Of a stretch of 64,000 bases of DNA, positions 18,348 to 26,153 are shown in pieces; position 1 is the first letter of the stretch, and every line of letters starts with the position of its first letter. Under the pieces are notes generated by a model. The model worked only from the letters and a program-made list of their open reading frames with translations, made no database searches and was not told where the DNA came from. Source of the stretch: Akkermansia massiliensis (lineage in GTDB: Bacteria; Verrucomicrobiota; Verrucomicrobiia; Verrucomicrobiales; Akkermansiaceae); NCBI RefSeq assembly GCF_018847375.1, contig NZ_CP072036.1:186001-250000 (forward strand), given 5' to 3'. Made by a program: the position numbers and the translations under genes.

Positions 18348-18376
18348 ATATTGAAGAGTCCGACATCCAGCGTCAA
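18348..18376 (-). promoter_or_regulatory. sigma-70-type promoter of the thioredoxin-like gene
   Basis: On the minus strand, TTGACG (18371-18376), a 17-nt spacer and CAATAT (18348-18353). The -10 box ends 12 nt before the ATG at 18335. Confidence 0.55.
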
Positions 18377-18508
18377 TCTCTTGTTCAATCATTTTTGGAA
18401 AATTTCCAAAAGGCCGCGCCTTCCGCAAGGAAAACGCCGTCCGGCAGCCGACGGGAACGGCCATTTGGACCGTGGGAAGGCAGTGTCATTATTGCACCAA
18501 ATCCGGGG

Positions 18509-18537
18509 TTGCCTTTCAAACTGTTTTCACTTATGTA
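18509..18537 (+). promoter_or_regulatory. candidate promoter of the carboxynorspermidine synthase-like gene
   Basis: TTGCCT (18509-18514), a 17-nt spacer and TATGTA (18532-18537). The -10 box ends 11 nt before the ATG, so the 5' leader would be only a few bases long. Confidence 0.4.
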
Positions 18538-18548
18538 CTGGGCATATC

Positions 18549-19772
18549 ATGAACACGGTTTTAATCATTGGAGCAGGCGGCGTCGGACATGTGGTAGCCA
18601 ACAAATGCGCCCAACTGCCGGACATCTTTCAAAACATTCATCTGGCCTCCCGCACGAAAAGCAAATGTGACGCCATTGCGGACGATGTACGCGCCAGAAC
18701 GGACGTCAATATCACCACCCACGCCGTGAACGCGGACGACGTGCCCGCCACCGTGGCCCTCATCCGGGAAGTCAAGCCGCAGCTGCTGATCAACGTGGCC
18801 CTTCCCTACCAGGATTTGAACCTGATGGACGCCTGCCTGGAAACCGGCGTCAATTACCTGGACACCGCCAACTATGAACCCCGGGACGTAGCCAAATTCG
18901 AATACTCCTGGCAATGGGCGTACCAGGACAAATTCCGCAAGGCCGGACTCTTTGCCCTGCTGGGCTCCGGCTTTGACCCCGGCGTCACCAACGTCTTCAC
19001 GGCATGGGCGCTCAAGCACCACTTTGACGAAATCCATACGCTGGACATCATTGACGTCAACGGCGGCAATCACGGCAAGGCCTTCGCCACCAACTTCAAC
19101 CCGGAAATCAACATCCGGGAAGTGACTGCCCCCTGCCGCCACTGGGAAGACGGCGCCTTCCGGGAAACCGCCCCCATGAGCATGCACCGGAGCTTCACCT
19201 GCCCGCAGGAAGTGGGCACCTATGAAATCTACCGCATGTACCATGAAGAAATGGAAAGCCTGGTCAAGCACATCCCCACCATCCGCCGGGCCCAATTCTG
19301 GATGTCCTTCTCCCCGAACTACCTCAAGCACCTGGAAGTGCTCCAGAACGTGGGCATGACCCGGATTGACCCGGTCATGTACAATGGAGTGGAAATCATT
19401 CCGCTTCAATTCCTCAAGGCTGTGCTGCCGGACCCGGGGGACCTGGGCAAGACCACGAAAGGAAAAACCTGCATCGGCAACGTCATCACCGGAACCAAGG
19501 ACGGCCAATTCAAGGCCGTGTACATCTACAACATCTGCGACCATGAAAAATGCTTTGAAGAAGTTGGATCCCAGGCCATCTCCTACACCACGGGGGTTCC
19601 GGCCATGATCGGCGCGGAAATGATCCTTACGGGCAAATGGTCCGGCGCTGGCGTCTTCAACATGGAGCAGAACGATCCGGACCCCTTCATGGACGAACTC
19701 AACAAGCGCGGCCTTCCCTGGCACTGCGTGGAACTCACGGAAGAACAGGCCAAAGCCCTGCAAGTCCATTGA
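18549..19772 (+). CDS. saccharopine dehydrogenase-family protein, probable carboxynorspermidine synthase
   Basis: The protein has 407 residues from the ATG at 18549; the frame extends upstream but that part is antisense to the thioredoxin gene. The Rossmann motif GAGGVGHVVANKCAQ lies at the N-terminus, followed by HLASRTKSKC. GVNYLDTANYEP and LLGSGFDPGVTNVFTAWA match the carboxynorspermidine dehydrogenase (Lys9-like) group. The enzyme condenses aspartate semialdehyde with a diamine using NADPH, on the route to norspermidine or spermidine. The partner decarboxylase is not adjacent. Saccharopine dehydrogenase proper is the alternative and less likely. Confidence 0.85.
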   Translation: MNTVLIIGAGGVGHVVANKCAQLPDIFQNIHLASRTKSKCDAIADDVRARTDVNITTHAVNADDVPATVALIREVKPQLLINVALPYQDLNLMDACLETGVNYLDTANYEPRDVAKFEYSWQWAYQDKFRKAGLFALLGSGFDPGVTNVFTAWALKHHFDEIHTLDIIDVNGGNHGKAFATNFNPEINIREVTAPCRHWEDGAFRETAPMSMHRSFTCPQEVGTYEIYRMYHEEMESLVKHIPTIRRAQFWMSFSPNYLKHLEVLQNVGMTRIDPVMYNGVEIIPLQFLKAVLPDPGDLGKTTKGKTCIGNVITGTKDGQFKAVYIYNICDHEKCFEEVGSQAISYTTGVPAMIGAEMILTGKWSGAGVFNMEQNDPDPFMDELNKRGLPWHCVELTEEQAKALQVH

Positions 19773-19805
19773 CAGCAGCCTCCGGCCGAAGCCATCCGCT
19801 CCATC

Positions 19806-19842
19806 AAAAGCCGGGCATTGACTTCTCAAATGCCTGGCTTTT
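19806..19842 (+). terminator. hairpin terminator after the carboxynorspermidine synthase-like gene
   Basis: Stem aaaagccgggcatt (19806-19819) pairs with aatgcctggctttt (19829-19842) with one G-T pair. The A-rich and T-rich ends could make it work on both strands. Confidence 0.75.
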
Positions 19843-19914
19843 ACTCTCTCAAATCTTCACGATGCCCATAATCATTGGCAGTTCCCGGCGCGATGCCTTA
19901 TCAGGAACGAATCC

Positions 19915-20247
19915 ATGAAAGCATATCTTATCCTGTTGCTGGCGATTGTTCTGGAAACAATCGCCACCTCTTTCCTGAAGCAGAGCGAACAATTTACCAG
20001 GCTCCTGCCCACCATCATAACCGTAGCCGGATATGCAGGCTCCTTCTACTGCCTCAGCCTGGTGCTGAAAAACATCCCTGTGGGCATTGCGTATGCCATC
20101 TGGTCGGGAATGGGCATTGTGCTGATCTCCGCCATCGGGTGGGTGGCATTCAAGCAGCACCTGGACTTGGCGGCGATTTCAGGTCTGGCGCTCATCATTG
20201 CCGGAGTATTGGTAATCAATATCTTTTCCAACTCCGTTTCCCACTGA
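19915..20247 (+). CDS. small multidrug resistance (SMR) family transporter
   Basis: The protein has 110 residues and four TM helices. LLAIVLETIATSFLKQSEQF contains the essential membrane Glu of SMR proteins, at residue 14. GIAYAIWSGMGIVLISAIGW is the conserved third-helix signature. SMR proteins act as antiparallel dimers that exchange protons for cationic drugs or guanidinium. The EmrE/SugE substrate class cannot be decided here. The gene has its own upstream terminator boundary. Confidence 0.9.
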   Translation: MKAYLILLLAIVLETIATSFLKQSEQFTRLLPTIITVAGYAGSFYCLSLVLKNIPVGIAYAIWSGMGIVLISAIGWVAFKQHLDLAAISGLALIIAGVLVINIFSNSVSH

Positions 20248-20599
20248 TGGGAAAAAACGGAAGCGCATTCCCTGCAAGGGGATGACGGCCCTCCCCTCCG
20301 GGCAGCGGCAACCGGAATAGAAAAACGCCTCTTCACTGAAAAGAAGGTAAAACCTTCCGGAGGCCCGGCAAGCCAGTCTTCACAATGGCTCATTCCTCCG
20401 CCAATAAAATCCGTCAAAGGACCTGTTTCTCCAGTGAAAAAGAGTATCCCTCTCATGATTCTAACTGCTGTGGAGCTTTTCCGACCAGCCCCGAACTGCC
20501 ACCTTTAAAAGGAAAAAGAGAAGCACCCGTCCGGCCTTCTTCCGGCGCATGCATAATTTTCTGGCCTGGAAAGCAGGCGGGCGGTAAAAACGGGGTGCC
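20248..20599. other. 352-bp gap between the SMR and phosphoesterase genes
   Basis: I see no convincing gene. A 72-codon open frame (20385-20603, plus strand) touches the next start as ATGA, but its composition is not protein-like and no family is recognisable. The gap presumably holds the promoter of the phosphoesterase gene. Confidence 0.45.
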
Positions 20600-21583
20600 A
20601 TGAAATATCTTGCGCTATTTCTCATCTTTCTGTTTCAAGCGGTGCACGCGGAGGAACCCGCTCCGTGGAGAATCGCCATCATCGGCGACACGCATGACTC
20701 CCCCAAACGCATGGAAGGAAGCGAAGGGGTAGCCGTCAATTTCATCAAAACCCTCTATGGGGAAATCCTGAAGCACCAGGTGGACATGGTCGTCCAGGTG
20801 GGGGACATGGCGGACATTGAAGGAAGCGCCCCCGTCAACGGACTCGCCAAGCGCAAGGAACTCAACAAGATGCTGGAGGAAAAAGGCATCCCCTTCTACG
20901 CCGTGCGCGGCAACCATGAATCGCTGCCCTTCCGCGCGGAACAATTCAGGGAACTCTTCCTGCCTACCCGGAAACAGGGCGCCAAAGGGCTGGCCACCAG
21001 AAAACTGAACTACGGCATCCGCCATAAAAACGCCTCCCTGTACTTCATGGACATTGACCTGACCCCGGACCAGCTCGTAGACTTCAGCGCGTGGGTCAAA
21101 CGCAACAGGAGCAAGGCCAACACCGTTCCGCGCCATTGCCTAATTTTCACCCACCGCACCCTGCAAACTCCCATGCAATTCCGGGAATGCCTGTGGGGCC
21201 GCTACAACGACAGCGCGGCGGAACAGCAGAACATCTTTTACCGTAACCTCCGGGACGCCGGCGTTCGGTTCGTCGTCACCGGGCACCTGCATGCCCACGA
21301 CCTGTACATGATTACATCCCCGGACGGGAAAAACACCCTCACCTCCCTCATCTGCGCCCCCGCGGGCAACAAGGTGCTGCCCATCCCCTTCCTTCTGCCC
21401 GCAAAATCCCGCGTAAAAACCCTGCAATACCGCTCCGGCATCACGGCCTACTACATCCTGAACATCTACCCGGACTCCATGACTCTGGACACCTATGCCG
21501 CCCCCAACAACGGCATCACGGACCAAGGCCCGCAAGGAAGCGAATTCAAAAAACTGCACTCTTACGCGATTCCGATGAATTGA
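20600..21583 (+). CDS. secreted metallophosphoesterase (calcineurin-like)
   Basis: The protein has 327 residues. The signal peptide is MKYLALFLIFLFQAVHA. The binuclear metal site is complete: GDTHD near residue 31, VQVGDMADIE, RGNHES, FTHRTL and GHLHAHD. This is the calcineurin-like phosphoesterase fold of exported phosphatases. The substrate is unknown. The gene stands alone at the edge of an AT-rich island. Confidence 0.85.
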   Translation: MKYLALFLIFLFQAVHAEEPAPWRIAIIGDTHDSPKRMEGSEGVAVNFIKTLYGEILKHQVDMVVQVGDMADIEGSAPVNGLAKRKELNKMLEEKGIPFYAVRGNHESLPFRAEQFRELFLPTRKQGAKGLATRKLNYGIRHKNASLYFMDIDLTPDQLVDFSAWVKRNRSKANTVPRHCLIFTHRTLQTPMQFRECLWGRYNDSAAEQQNIFYRNLRDAGVRFVVTGHLHAHDLYMITSPDGKNTLTSLICAPAGNKVLPIPFLLPAKSRVKTLQYRSGITAYYILNIYPDSMTLDTYAAPNNGITDQGPQGSEFKKLHSYAIPMN

Positions 21584-21853
21584 ATAACTTCCTACCCATA
21601 TTTTTCTTTCCATCCCGGAACAAACTGGAGTCCGCCACGCTTTCCGGGCAAGCCTGAAGACGCTCCTGTCCACGCAAAGAAATAGAAGCCTTCCTCTTTT
21701 CCGGATAGTTCATGTTCCCGCGTATTATTCCAAACGCCCGGAACCGTGAGGCTCCAACTTTCTATCGTGCTGGTGTCCGCGGCCTCCCTTATATAAAAAT
21801 TCCGTTCCGCCATCACGCCCGGCAGCACGGTCATCAATCAGGCTTCCGATTTC
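21584..21853. other. edge of the AT-rich island, no clear gene
   Basis: Contains an 81-codon minus-strand open frame (21592-21837) with protein-like pieces (SWSLTVPGVWNN, then EEGFYFFAWTGA) but no recognisable family. It may be another decayed secreted-protein fragment belonging to the pseudogene remnants that follow. Confidence 0.35.
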
Positions 21854-22130
21854 CTAATCAGCGTATCCGGCCTTTTTAAGATACTTGACCTCTTCTCCGG
21901 CCTGGCCCGGATAAAAGTGAACCAGCATCTCCACAAACGCAGGCTCCAACCTCTTTTCCAATTCGTACTTGCAACTGTCGTTTCTTTTTTCATTGCTCAT
22001 CAACTTATTATTGCAGTAGAGAGCCCAAGGCTCCTGTTCCCGGTTCAATTCCGGATCATACCGCTCCCGGAATGTTTCTAACACAGTCGCTCCATATCCC
22101 GGTCAAATCACTTCTTTTCACACGGCATCG
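21854..22130 (-). pseudogene. decayed copy of the adjacent unknown secreted protein (22739-23662), C-terminal part
   Basis: The frame at 21854-22084 reads NNKLMSNEKRND, then LEPAFVEMLVHFYPG and EVKYLKKAGY. The intact protein at 22739-23662 has the matching blocks YNKIASNEVRNY, LEPALMKILLKCFPG and EVEKYLKLAGY in the same order and spacing. Stops and frame changes interrupt it upstream of 22084, and it stops about 50 residues short of the end of the intact copy. The exact upstream limit is uncertain. Confidence 0.75.
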
Positions 22131-22239
22131 AGTGACAATTCCAGATATATCCAAGGCTAAACCGTTCATTCGCCTCACCACTCTGGTCTTCAATTCATAA
22201 TCCATGTTGCCACACAGCAGCCAAATTTGGTAATCATCA

Positions 22240-22659
22240 CGATATGGTACCACTGTGGTCCTCAAATTTCCCGCCTTTAAAAATCCGCAAAACAAAAATG
22301 GCATCGCGCTTTCACGATCTCGTGGCCATCAAGGCTTTCCGAGTCCTCTCCCTCCTCCCATCATGGATGCACACCAGGAACACACCCAGTCCCACGCTTG
22401 GGGAAATGGGAATGTTCCAAGTCGACGGCAAAAATCCCCCCCCCCGTGACATTATCCTACAATTGATTCGTTGCAAATACTTCTATGACTTCATTCGCAC
22501 CATTCTTGGAATAACCTGAGTCGAAATCCGTATCGGAAGGCTCCTCCCTTTTGTCCCTCTCAATAATTTTGACATAGCGGAAGCTCCTATAACGGTGGTC
22601 GCACCTTCCGGAAACCTCTTTGTCACCGTTCCTCCATCCTTATATTCTGCCCTGATCTC
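22240..22659 (-). pseudogene. decayed copy of the adjacent unknown secreted protein (23667-24740)
   Basis: Read across at least three frame changes, the minus strand gives YVKIIERD, then PQAWDWVCSW followed by GGGRGL. The intact gene has VEIDVIERD and PQKWHWACQW followed by GGGGLD, in the same order. A run of ten C (22436-22445) lies inside it and could be one site of frame loss. The N-terminal half is missing. Confidence 0.65.
22436..22445 (+). repeat. homopolymer of ten C
   Basis: A C10 tract in the decayed gene copy, a slippage-prone site. No intact frame depends on it. Confidence 0.9.
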
Positions 22660-22738
22660 TTAGGAAACCACTATGATCTTTGCCTATTCACTACTCATTA
22701 GCAAAACTCATAGTTTTCTTTTCAAAAATAACTATAAT

Positions 22739-23662
22739 TTATTTCTTCTTTCCAGTCTGTTGCCGGAGCGCCTGTTCATATCTGCGTCCTCGATCACCCT
22801 TGTATAGGAATTTAGTGCTTGCATCCCTCCCTACAGTTCGATTGATCAATTCGTCCATCGCCTTTCCTTCATATCCTGCCAGTTTAAGATATTTTTCCAC
22901 CTCATTTTTATCGCCCGGAAAACATTTCAATAAAATTTTCATTAATGCCGGCTCAAGTGAATTTTTGAGATAATGGGAAGCTGAATAATTTCTAACTTCA
23001 TTGGAAGCTATTTTATTATAATAATATATACGCTTTTTTTCAATATCACCAGAACCCCAAACTCCATCTCCCCTATGCTTCTCTGCATACTCTTTTAACC
23101 GTTTCTGTACTATTTTTTCATATTCTCCAGCCATCTTTGCATGTTTCTCAGATAGCTTTTCATCATAATCATCACGTACAGTTTTGGTCATTGCAGCAGT
23201 ATACAAAGATAATAATTCTGCCAGTTCTTTTCTTTTCAGGTCATGCTGAGAAACAATTTCCGGCAGGCTCCAGCACATTCTTACCACTTCACCAGCCAAA
23301 TTGTCTCTTTCTCTGTAATCCAAACCTTCATGGTTGGTAGAATCTGTATTTTCATCATAATCGACCTGAAAAGCAGGAGCTTTGGCGACATAATAACATA
23401 TCCATAAAAATTTATTGAGATCTCCTTCTTTCAATTCATCCCAATCCATTTTCTCAATAAATTCCTGAGACTTATGGACCTTCTGATAAAATTCCTTCAA
23501 TTTTCCATCTCTCAGCAACTGCGCCCATCCCTGGACCAATTCCGGTTCCTCCTTGAAAATAGGGATAACATCCGGAGCTTTAATTATTATCACTTGCGCT
23601 GCATTAACATTCATGACAGACGCGAGGAGAAAAATACCTATGATGCTTAAATAATTTTTCAT
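22739..23662 (-). CDS. unknown secreted protein, second gene of AT-rich pair
   Basis: The protein has 307 residues from the ATG at 23662, which opens a signal peptide (MKNYLSIIGIFLLASVMNVN, cleavage near NAA). The mature part is charged and mostly helical, with LEPALMKILLKCFPG and EVEKYLKLAGYEG near residues 230-255 and a basic C-terminus ending in KKK. I recognise no family. It starts 4 nt past the stop of the upstream gene, so the two form a pair. Base composition is much more AT-rich than the flanking genes, which suggests acquisition from another source. Confidence 0.65.
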   Translation of the reverse strand: MKNYLSIIGIFLLASVMNVNAAQVIIIKAPDVIPIFKEEPELVQGWAQLLRDGKLKEFYQKVHKSQEFIEKMDWDELKEGDLNKFLWICYYVAKAPAFQVDYDENTDSTNHEGLDYRERDNLAGEVVRMCWSLPEIVSQHDLKRKELAELLSLYTAAMTKTVRDDYDEKLSEKHAKMAGEYEKIVQKRLKEYAEKHRGDGVWGSGDIEKKRIYYYNKIASNEVRNYSASHYLKNSLEPALMKILLKCFPGDKNEVEKYLKLAGYEGKAMDELINRTVGRDASTKFLYKGDRGRRYEQALRQQTGKKK

Positions 23663-23666
23663 TCTG

Positions 23667-24740
23667 TTATTTTTTATTTTCAGGACCAAAAAAATATCTC
23701 AAATTCAATGTATTCCTTGTTACAAAACAGCCAAATTTCTTTATAGAAGAATTTAGATAAGAATGCCCATTAGCAAGAGCTAATTTTTCAAATACAAAAC
23801 ATTGATTTTCTTCTACGATTACTGCACCGTCCTTATTTTTACTGTCCAATCCTCCTCCTCCATAATGAACTCTCCATTGACATGCCCAATGCCACTTTTG
23901 AGGCAACTTATGCAGAGGAGGAACTCCATTAATCTCTATTACAAAACGGACATCCACACTTGATGTAGCTCTATCCCAAAATTTATTGCCGGGCAAAACA
24001 TCTATTTTCGCATCACAGCCTGTTGCAGGCGTATGCCTTGGATCTATGCTTTCACTTATACTTCCTTGATCCTTGAAAGAGCCCAAGTCCCTTTCAATCA
24101 CATCTATTTCAACAAAGCTCACCTTCAATGGCTCCAATCTTAATTCTAATAACATGGAAGCTCCCATCGTCAACTCATCCTGAAAAGAGGCAGGAACTCC
24201 TCCTTGGGCATGCTTGCTCCACATTTTTTCAGGAAAGAGAACCTCTATCTCCAACTTTTTTGTCCTTTTCCCATTTAATTCTGCCTGAATCACAACCTTA
24301 CCGTCTTTCTTTTTCCCTTTTTCATCTAATGAATCTTTCAGAAATTCTTTTTTTGCTTCTACATTCAAGGTTGACCTTCCATCAGTATTTTTTGGCCATT
24401 CTTTCAAATACTCTTGGCCACTTAGAAGGTGCCACTTAATATTTTTTACGTTCTGGGCATTTTGCCCCTCGACAAGCTTGCCTGATAATATCAACTTGAA
24501 TCTTTCTCCAATTCCGACCTCTTTTCTTTCATAAGCCTTTTCTTCATCCCGGTGAATATTCAGGACGAATTCCGCAGAAGGCTGTTCTGTTTTTGTTATA
24601 ATCTTCAACAAAGAATCATTCCAGCATTCCTCCTCATCTTCTGCATGAAGAGGAACATTGATACAGAGCACGCACAGCAGAAATATCATCCCATATTCCC
24701 ACAATTTTTGAATTGCTGATGAACCAAGAAAATATTTCAT
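23667..24740 (-). CDS. unknown secreted protein, first gene of AT-rich pair
   Basis: The protein has 357 residues from the ATG at 24740. A shorter start at 24689 (MIFLLCVLCINVPLHAEDEE) would give a cleaner signal peptide. The mature region looks like beta-rich extracellular domains, with WHLLSGQEYLKEW near residue 103, GKVVIQAELNGK near 147 and PQKWHWACQW near 280. I recognise no family. It lies 15 nt past the DUF6056 gene and may be read through from the ftsA-ftsZ operon. It is AT-rich, and a decayed second copy lies just downstream. Confidence 0.65.
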   Translation of the reverse strand: MKYFLGSSAIQKLWEYGMIFLLCVLCINVPLHAEDEEECWNDSLLKIITKTEQPSAEFVLNIHRDEEKAYERKEVGIGERFKLILSGKLVEGQNAQNVKNIKWHLLSGQEYLKEWPKNTDGRSTLNVEAKKEFLKDSLDEKGKKKDGKVVIQAELNGKRTKKLEIEVLFPEKMWSKHAQGGVPASFQDELTMGASMLLELRLEPLKVSFVEIDVIERDLGSFKDQGSISESIDPRHTPATGCDAKIDVLPGNKFWDRATSSVDVRFVIEINGVPPLHKLPQKWHWACQWRVHYGGGGLDSKNKDGAVIVEENQCFVFEKLALANGHSYLNSSIKKFGCFVTRNTLNLRYFFGPENKK

Positions 24741-24755
24741 ATTCTTTATTATTAT

Positions 24756-26153
24756 TTAATTTTCTAATTTTTCAATAAAAATTTTCCTAACTCCATAATA
24801 CACAGCCGCGCCCCGGTTGACGTAGTCTTCCGGGTTTTGCGACAGGTCCACCCAGAAGATGAAGGAGCACCACGGGGAGGGTGGAACGAGGGGAGGAACC
24901 ACAATTTCCCGAAAACCGGCCTTTTTCTGTTCCAGAATCAGGCGGACGCGCTTTTCATGCTGCCGGAACAGAAGCAGGTGATCGTGAAGGGTGGAAAGAA
25001 CGCATATTCCGGACAGCGCCAGAAAAACAGCCACAGTCATCCGCGGACGGGGCTCCGCGGCGGGAATGCCGTACCACACACGGAGAAGAGCCAAAACGCC
25101 AATGCCGAACAGCAGGGTGGCGGAGAACATGGCATGGTCCGCCGGAACGACGGCGGCGGCAAAGGAAAGAGCCATGGCATACGCCGTCAGAATGTATGCT
25201 GCCGCTGTTCCGATGAAAATTTTCCATGGCCGGAAGGCATTCCGGTTCCTGCGGAAGCTTCTCCACAGCATCCAGGCAGCCACCGCACCCAACAGCAGGG
25301 GAAGGACCAGGTATTCATGCATCCGGAGCAGGAGCGCGGGGACCGCTTCCCATCTGTCCCAAACGCCGGAGAGGGGTTCCGCGCAGCCGGGAGTGGCGGA
25401 GTGCATCCGCGCAGAGAGGCCGGGCGCAAGCAACATGCACAGAGAACCTGCTACCTGCGCCGCAACGCCCGCATAAAACCACAAGGGAAGTTTTTCCTTC
25501 CGGACCAGGCGGACGAAGACAAACAAGGCTCCCAGCAGAAGCCAGGTTCCCGGAATGTTGTTTTCATTAGTCATGCCTGCCAACAATCCCAGTACCACTA
25601 CGCCAGCCCACTGCCCGAAACCCTTTTTAGCAGGCTTTCCTTTTTCCCCGTTTTCCCGATTTTCCAGCAATCCCCGGTACAGGCACAGGAAACCGAGCCA
25701 GAGGGCGGCTCCCCAGGAATAGTTGGTAGCGCCGGAGAGCCAGTAAATCGTGACGCCGGGCCGGGCCGTACAGGTGAAGAGCAGGAGAAGCGCCAATCCG
25801 AAGAGTCGCACGTCCGGCCAGGAACGGGGGTCTACCCTGCGCCCGGAGGCCAGATAGAACATCATCAGCGCGAGGCAGACCTGTACAAAGGGGTTGAGCA
25901 GAATGAAGAGCCATTTGCCCGCCGTCGCCACGGCAAAGGCCAGGTATTCCCCGATTCTGGGGTTCCAGCTCATGTAGGAGGCCACGCAGCGTTCCCAGAC
26001 CAGGCTGAGGGAGAAACGGTGTTCCATGCCCGTCAGAGCGTGATGGTACGTGTCTGAGGTGAAGGGGCTCCACCAGCTAAGCAACGCCACATACAGCAGG
26101 GCGGCTGCAACCAGCGCCCAAAACCATACCCTGGACGTACGGGGAGACGGCAT
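24756..26153 (-). CDS. DUF6056-type polytopic membrane protein
   Basis: The protein has 465 residues and about 11-12 hydrophobic helices. The motif YWLSGATNYSWGAAL and the early region SPFTSDTYHHALTG fit the DUF6056 family, whose topology resembles GT-C glycosyltransferases. A periplasmic glycan-transfer role is possible but unproven. Its ATG overlaps the ftsZ stop (TGATG), so it is co-translated with ftsZ, an unusual partner for a division gene. Confidence 0.7.
   Translation of the reverse strand: MPSPRTSRVWFWALVAAALLYVALLSWWSPFTSDTYHHALTGMEHRFSLSLVWERCVASYMSWNPRIGEYLAFAVATAGKWLFILLNPFVQVCLALMMFYLASGRRVDPRSWPDVRLFGLALLLLFTCTARPGVTIYWLSGATNYSWGAALWLGFLCLYRGLLENRENGEKGKPAKKGFGQWAGVVVLGLLAGMTNENNIPGTWLLLGALFVFVRLVRKEKLPLWFYAGVAAQVAGSLCMLLAPGLSARMHSATPGCAEPLSGVWDRWEAVPALLLRMHEYLVLPLLLGAVAAWMLWRSFRRNRNAFRPWKIFIGTAAAYILTAYAMALSFAAAVVPADHAMFSATLLFGIGVLALLRVWYGIPAAEPRPRMTVAVFLALSGICVLSTLHDHLLLFRQHEKRVRLILEQKKAGFREIVVPPLVPPSPWCSFIFWVDLSQNPEDYVNRGAAVYYGVRKIFIEKLEN

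Noticed and set aside
20385..20603. 72-codon frame overlapping the phosphoesterase start as ATGA
   Set aside because: No domain, irregular composition and no ribosome-binding site; the overlap is probably chance.
22244..22519. 91-codon plus-strand frame in the AT-rich island
   Set aside because: It lies antisense to the decayed copy of the secreted protein, which explains the sequence better.
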